A program made the translations under genes and the position numbers. A model generated the notes under the pieces. It was not told the DNA's origin. It ran no database searches and saw only the letters and a list, made by a program, of their open reading frames with translations. From assembly GCA_034509425.1 (NCBI GenBank), contig JAVTVJ010000076.1:310001-374000 (forward strand): 64,000 nt of DNA, in the 5' to 3' direction. This stretch comes from Eopsaltria australis (lineage: Eukaryota; Chordata; Aves; Passeriformes; Petroicidae). The first letter of the stretch is position 1; every line of letters begins with the position of its first letter. Shown here in pieces: positions 61,821 to 64,000 of this stretch.

Positions 61821-62015
61821 TGTCATGAATGGTTGCATCCCCAACCCCCTTGCCATCGTGGCAGTATGAGGAGGAGAAAAGGCCTTGGCTCTGTGCAAGC
61901 CCTGCTCAGCAATAACAAAAACATCTCTAAATTATCAACTCAGTGTTCAGCACAAATCCAAAACACAGCCCCATATCAGCCACTGTGAAGAAAATTACCT
62001 CTACTCCAGCTGAAT
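61821..62015 (-). mobile_element. Internally deleted LTR, third copy of the family
   Basis: The plus strand starts with TGTCATG, the terminal word of the 49538 copy, then after about 25 unclear bases joins CAACCCCCTTGCCATCGTGG. It continues with GAGAAAAGGCCTTGGCTCTG, GCCCTGCTCAGCAATAAC, TGTTCAGCACAAATCCAAAA, GAAGAAAATTACCTCTACTC and CAGCTGAATAC. Compared with the full copies, about 350 bases between the ends are gone. The far end is also changed where CAGCCAAAACCAGCA is expected. Confidence 0.85.
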
Positions 62016-62029
62016 ACCTCTACCTGAAA

Positions 62030-62120
62030 ATAGCAGGTCCAGTAAAGGAAGTTTCCTGTATTGGCATGGAAATGCTCTTGCATTTCACTCCACTGGAATT
62101 TTATGATTCTTTGATTCACT
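62030..62120 (+). mobile_element. Possible degraded CR1 tail after the LTR
   Basis: GGTCCAGTAAAGGAAGTTTC, CTGTATTGGCATGG and a terminal ATTTTATGATTCTTTGATTC recall the ordered CR1 end (GGTCTAGTGGAAGGTGTCCC, CTGCCCATGGCAGG, then the ATTCTATGATTCT repeats). The match is loose and could be chance. Confidence 0.35.
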
Positions 62121-63260
62121 TGGATGTGAAATGGGTAAACCTGCTGCGCTGTTCTCCACCAGCTTTGACATGATTGACTGTGACTTAATATTCCCAGCTG
62201 AGGGTTGTTTTCTGCTCTTGATACAGTTCCCTTCCAAATGCTTGTCATTTTTCTCTTTCACTGGATCTTGATTTCTAAATGATTGTCCTTATGTTAACCC
62301 CAGGACATGAAGCTAACACTGAAAATGGATATTTTTGTGTTTGTAGCTCCTTAAGCTTTTCTAGCCTCTGATAAAAATGAAAAGAACATGCCCTTGATCA
62401 TGCAGAGAGATATGCTGTGCAGGCAGCTGTGTCTCAGTGCTGTGCTGGTATTTTTCTGCAAAACCCCTAAGACTGAGACTCATCCTGTCGTGTAAGGGAT
62501 ATGGGGAACATACTTTATTTTCTTTTAAGTAATCAAAATATTACTCTTGAAAATCATTGACAGAAATTTCCTTAATGGTGTATTTTTAAAATAGCTATGT
62601 TTTATTATATTTTTCTTCTTCTACTGTTTTATTTTTGGTGTTGTACTCCTGTGTGCTTCTTGCCTTGAATACCTAGAAGAAGACAGAAGTAGATAGATCT
62701 GAAATAGAAGCTGTTTTATTTCAGCCATGTCTTTCCCCACCCCTTATGTTCTGTTTTCATTACATGAAGTGGGGTTTTTATTTTTTTTATTTTACATATG
62801 AATAGCTATGGAAAGCAAATTATTTGTCCAAGATTTCCTAGGTACACACATAACAATGACTTAAATCAGTTGGCTCCTGGCCTAATCTTGGACTAATCGC
62901 AACCATTCCTTCTAGCGCATGTCACCACTGAGAATATTATTTCTACACAAGATTGTATTTCAGTAACCAACCAACCAAAAAACTTGCTAAGAAACTGCCT
63001 TTGACTTATTTCAGTAGTTTTACTATTGTGTTAGTAATTGTTCATGTAATTTTTCCTTCAAGAAAAGTATTTATAGACATTTAGGATCTCTAATAAGTTG
63101 CTCCAGTCCATGTTTATTACTCTTCTTTTATTCTTCTTTTATTCTGTATTTTTTTATGGTTGCATAACACTGCATTCTTGGTTGGAGGGAAAAATCTGTT
63201 ACTACATCTAAATCATCTTTGCCCATGATTCTAGCTTCCCTTTCAGAAATCTATTAATAA
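62121..63260. other. AT-rich non-coding stretch
   Basis: No gene or interspersed repeat is recognised. A perfect 11-base tandem duplication (TCTTCTTTTAT) is at 63121-63142. Confidence 0.5.
63121..63142. repeat. Perfect 11-base tandem duplication
   Basis: Two adjacent copies of TCTTCTTTTAT in pyrimidine-rich sequence. Simple slippage. Confidence 0.88.
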
Positions 63261-63300
63261 TTTTTGTTTCCCATATGCACTTTTTCTTTCCCATATGCAC
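63261..63300. repeat. 20-base tandem duplication, one mismatch
   Basis: Two adjacent 20-base units, TTTTTGTTTCCCATATGCAC and TTTTTCTTTCCCATATGCAC, differing at one base. Each contains CATATG, an E-box word. It falls inside a chance 160-codon frame (63264-63746) and accounts for the repeated FPICTF/FPYAHF start of its translation. Confidence 0.93.
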
Positions 63301-63574
63301 ATTTTTGCCTGAAGCAAACTATTCTCAGCATTTATTTTTGGTGTATGTCCAACATTGCTGTAATCCAGTTACAGTTATTTGTGCTGGTACAAATATCAGC
63401 TAAATCTATTTGCTCCATTTTGTCATGCCTACTTAATATTTTAAAAAGAAAATTAGTGAGATTTTTCCACAACAGTATTGGGTCAAACACAGTTCACGTC
63501 GTATATTGTAAAATATTCAGTTTTGCTTTGTGCACCAGTTACTGTCAAATTAGGATGACAGTTGGGCATGTGGA
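63301..63574. other. Non-coding stretch
   Basis: Part of an unrecognised 160-codon plus-strand frame (63264-63746). No domain is visible, and the frame starts within a tandem duplication, so it is not called a gene. Confidence 0.5.
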
Positions 63575-63740
63575 TTTGAGCCATGTGTTAATCCAAGTTC
63601 ATCCAGAGGTGCGTGCCATCCTCTCTAATACAATGGTTCAATTACAGCGGATGAAATTGCATTATCTTTTGAATCCATCTTACCATGTTGTCTGGCAATC
63701 AGTTGCGCATACGCCTCCCACGTTCAAGTGTTTTTGTCCC
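63575..63740. other. Candidate conserved non-coding element
   Basis: Repeat-free and complex, with CpG dinucleotides retained (GAGGTGCGTGCCATCC, TTACAGCGGATG, GTTGCGCATACGCC), unlike the CpG-poor surroundings. Kept CpGs in an AT-rich vertebrate region can reflect constraint. This is inference, as conservation cannot be seen here. Confidence 0.25.
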
Positions 63741-64000
63741 ACATAGGCAGTGACAACCTTTAAAAAAGGTGCTGTTGGTAAAGTAATTTACTTGTAGGAT
63801 TTTTTTTCTTTACTAATTTTTTAAGTATGAAAAACTCTGAACCTACCCAACACTTCCAGGCTATGTTCAGTGGTTGCAAATTCTTTAAAGAAACCCCTTT
63901 TTCCACATTCTTATTTCAAATGTACTGTTTTAACGTGAATGTTATAGTCAAAAAGATGCCTTTGTAGTCCTGCATTGTTCTGGTTGGAGTGCACTAAGGT
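63741..64000. other. AT-rich non-coding stretch at the window end
   Basis: No recognised feature. Confidence 0.5.

Noticed and set aside
63264..63746. 160-codon plus-strand open frame
   Set aside because: Begins inside a 20-base tandem duplication, is hydrophobic only because it reads T-rich DNA, and has no family resemblance.
1..64000. CRISPR arrays, phage, operons, tRNA or rRNA genes
   Set aside because: No regularly spaced repeats, no cloverleaf or rRNA sequence recognised, and no dense coding. The window is vertebrate non-coding DNA.

Overview
The window reads as intergenic or intronic DNA from a bird. It is AT-rich, has no long open frame that looks like a protein exon, and shows no CpG island, rRNA, tRNA, operon or CRISPR structure. 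The assignment to birds rests on many CR1 (chicken repeat 1) LINE fragments that end in the typical avian ATTCTATG-type terminal repeats. It also rests on three copies of an ERVL/ERVK-like LTR of the kind abundant in neoavian genomes, especially songbirds. The species and a precise repeat-subfamily name cannot be read from the sequence alone.

Layout. 1-12.8 kb is AT-rich with two CR1 tails (2.9 and 3.6 kb) around a GC-richer block, and two stretches that look like conserved non-coding elements (7.5 and 9.6 kb). 12.8-33.2 kb holds five clear CR1 insertions and one tail in long unannotated stretches. 33.2-45.9 kb carries an A/T-tract pair, a CR1 tail, a solo LTR on the plus strand (37.2-37.75 kb), a short CR1 and an old CR1. 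46.0-48.5 kb is the longest CR1, with relics of the endonuclease and reverse transcriptase and an unrelated block in place of the RT core. 49.5-50.1 kb is a second solo LTR of the same family, on the opposite strand. 52.7-60.2 kb has three further CR1 copies, including an old one (56.2-57.4 kb) and a younger 1 kb copy (59.15-60.2 kb). 61.8-62.1 kb holds a reduced third LTR. The rest to 64 kb is AT-rich.

No gene in the window can be supported as functional. The only protein-coding remnants are broken CR1 ORF2 frames (AP-endonuclease plus reverse transcriptase). All are interrupted by stops and frameshifts, and none could mobilise itself. I found no convincing undescribed biological system. The observations most worth a second look are the repeated loss of the RT core in separate CR1 copies, the foreign block inside the longest CR1, the inverted pair of related LTRs, and a few repeat-free stretches that may be conserved regulatory DNA.
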